Position numbers and translations under genes: made by a program. The notes below the pieces were generated by a model, which was not told the origin of the DNA, made no database searches, and saw nothing but the letters and a program-made list of their open reading frames with translations. Of a DNA stretch of 6,143 nucleotides, positions 5,677-6,143 are shown piece after piece. Positions within the stretch are counted from its first letter, which is position 1; each line of letters opens with the position of its first letter. Source of the DNA: DYRB01 sp041307765 (GTDB lineage: Bacteria > Pseudomonadota > Gammaproteobacteria > Chromatiales > Chromatiaceae); contig JBFZCW010000377.1 in assembly GCA_041307765.1 (NCBI GenBank), forward strand, positions 1-6,143, in the 5' to 3' direction.

Positions 5677-6143
5677 TCAGGCAGCGCTTGCCCCGACCGG
5701 CTCCGCCCCAGGCTGCCGCAGTCGCCTCAGGGTCGCGGTCAGGTCGCGGTCCAAAGCGGAGAAGCGATCCCAGTCACCCTCGGGGATCTCCTCGCCCATG
5801 CGCATCAGGGCGCGGAAGATGGGCTCCGCGGCGATGGCTTCGGGTGGGATCCCGGCCTGGAGCAAGGCCTCGGCGCCCTCGATGAAGCGCCCGATGAGGC
5901 GCATCATCACCGCCTGCCGGGCCGGGGTCGCGTAACGGTCGATGAGCGAGAAGGCCGACTGGCGCAGGAAGGCCTGATTGATCAACTGGGCGCAGAGCAG
6001 GATCAGGCGCTGGTGCTCGGGCATGGCGTCGCGCCCGATGATGCGGGCCATGCGCTCCAGACGGGCCTCATCCTCCAGCAGGGTGAGAAAGCGCCGGCGC
6101 AGCTCTTCCCAGCGAGTGCAGCCCTGACCATGCCACCACCGGG
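5677..6143 (-). CDS. atpA: V/A-type ATPase subunit A, catalytic (C-terminal part only)
   Basis: This is the last 154 or so codons of a longer gene that enters from the right edge; its start and P-loop domain lie outside. The frame is open to the window edge, where it reads RWWHGQGCTRWEELRRRFLTL before the ARLERMARIIGRDAMPEHQR segment. This matches the C-terminal helical domain of V/A-type A subunits, which typically have a W-x(n)-LR-x(n)-LL-x-EEA-x-L-x-x-IV-x-LVG-x-D-ALPE pattern followed by R-x-x-x-x-QQ-x-AF-x-x-x-D; here LINQAFLRQSAFSLIDRYATP fills that place. The methionine at 6051 is internal and is not the start. The gene ends in TGA at 5679-5677, 25 bases before atpB. Order A-B-D on the same strand confirms the assignment. 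Catalytic residues cannot be checked in this window. The F-type alpha subunit is excluded by the neighbours and the C-terminal motif. Confidence 0.92.
   Translation of the reverse strand, partial: RWWHGQGCTRWEELRRRFLTLLEDEARLERMARIIGRDAMPEHQRLILLCAQLINQAFLRQSAFSLIDRYATPARQAVMMRLIGRFIEGAEALLQAGIPPEAIAAEPIFRALMRMGEEIPEGDWDRFSALDRDLTATLRRLRQPGAEPVGASAA

Noticed and set aside
5070..5885. Plus-strand open frames across atpB and atpA
   Set aside because: They are shadows of clearly identified ATPase genes on the minus strand and have no recognisable motifs.

Overview
The window is GC-rich, densely coded DNA, most likely from the chromosome of a gammaproteobacterium, possibly a purple sulfur bacterium of the Chromatiaceae type. 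That guess rests on the E. coli-like GuaA, TadA, DapB and YchF sequences, the high GC content, and a V/A-type ATPase next to ordinary gammaproteobacterial housekeeping genes. It is an inference from sequence character, not a database match.

Layout from left to right: (1) the first 31 codons of ychF, on the minus strand and running off the left edge; (2) a 376-base divergent intergenic region with small hairpins, a possible guaA promoter and a 10-bp dyad in the presumed guaA leader; (3) guaA (GMP synthase) on the plus strand; (4) a 101-bp element with inverted-repeat ends exactly at the guaA/tadA junction; (5) tadA (tRNA adenosine deaminase) on the plus strand; (6) dapB (dihydrodipicolinate reductase) on the minus strand, convergent with tadA and sharing a CTAG in which both genes have their stop; (7) a 173-base gap; (8) the end of a V/A-type ATPase operon on the minus strand, transcribed atpA (C-terminal part only, running off the right edge), atpB, atpD, with gaps of 25 and 10 bases.

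The genes belong to separate housekeeping jobs: guanine nucleotide synthesis, wobble editing of tRNA, lysine/peptidoglycan precursor synthesis, a translation-associated GTPase-fold ATPase, and a rotary ion-translocating ATPase. guaA and tadA form one transcription unit, atpA-atpB-atpD another.

The most notable observation is the element at 2066-2166. Its ends read TAAAAAGGGGTC / GACCCCTTTTTA. Removing it together with one copy of the flanking TA (99 bases, exactly 33 codons) restores a normal guaA stop (TAG) overlapping a GTG start that leads directly into a normal-looking TadA N-terminus. It therefore looks like a small mobile repeat that inserted in a gene overlap while preserving the guaA stop and the tadA frame. 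It leaves TadA either with a 33-residue N-terminal insert or dependent on an internal ATG. Its left half also forms a terminator-like hairpin between the two genes. No wholly unknown gene system is visible in this window.
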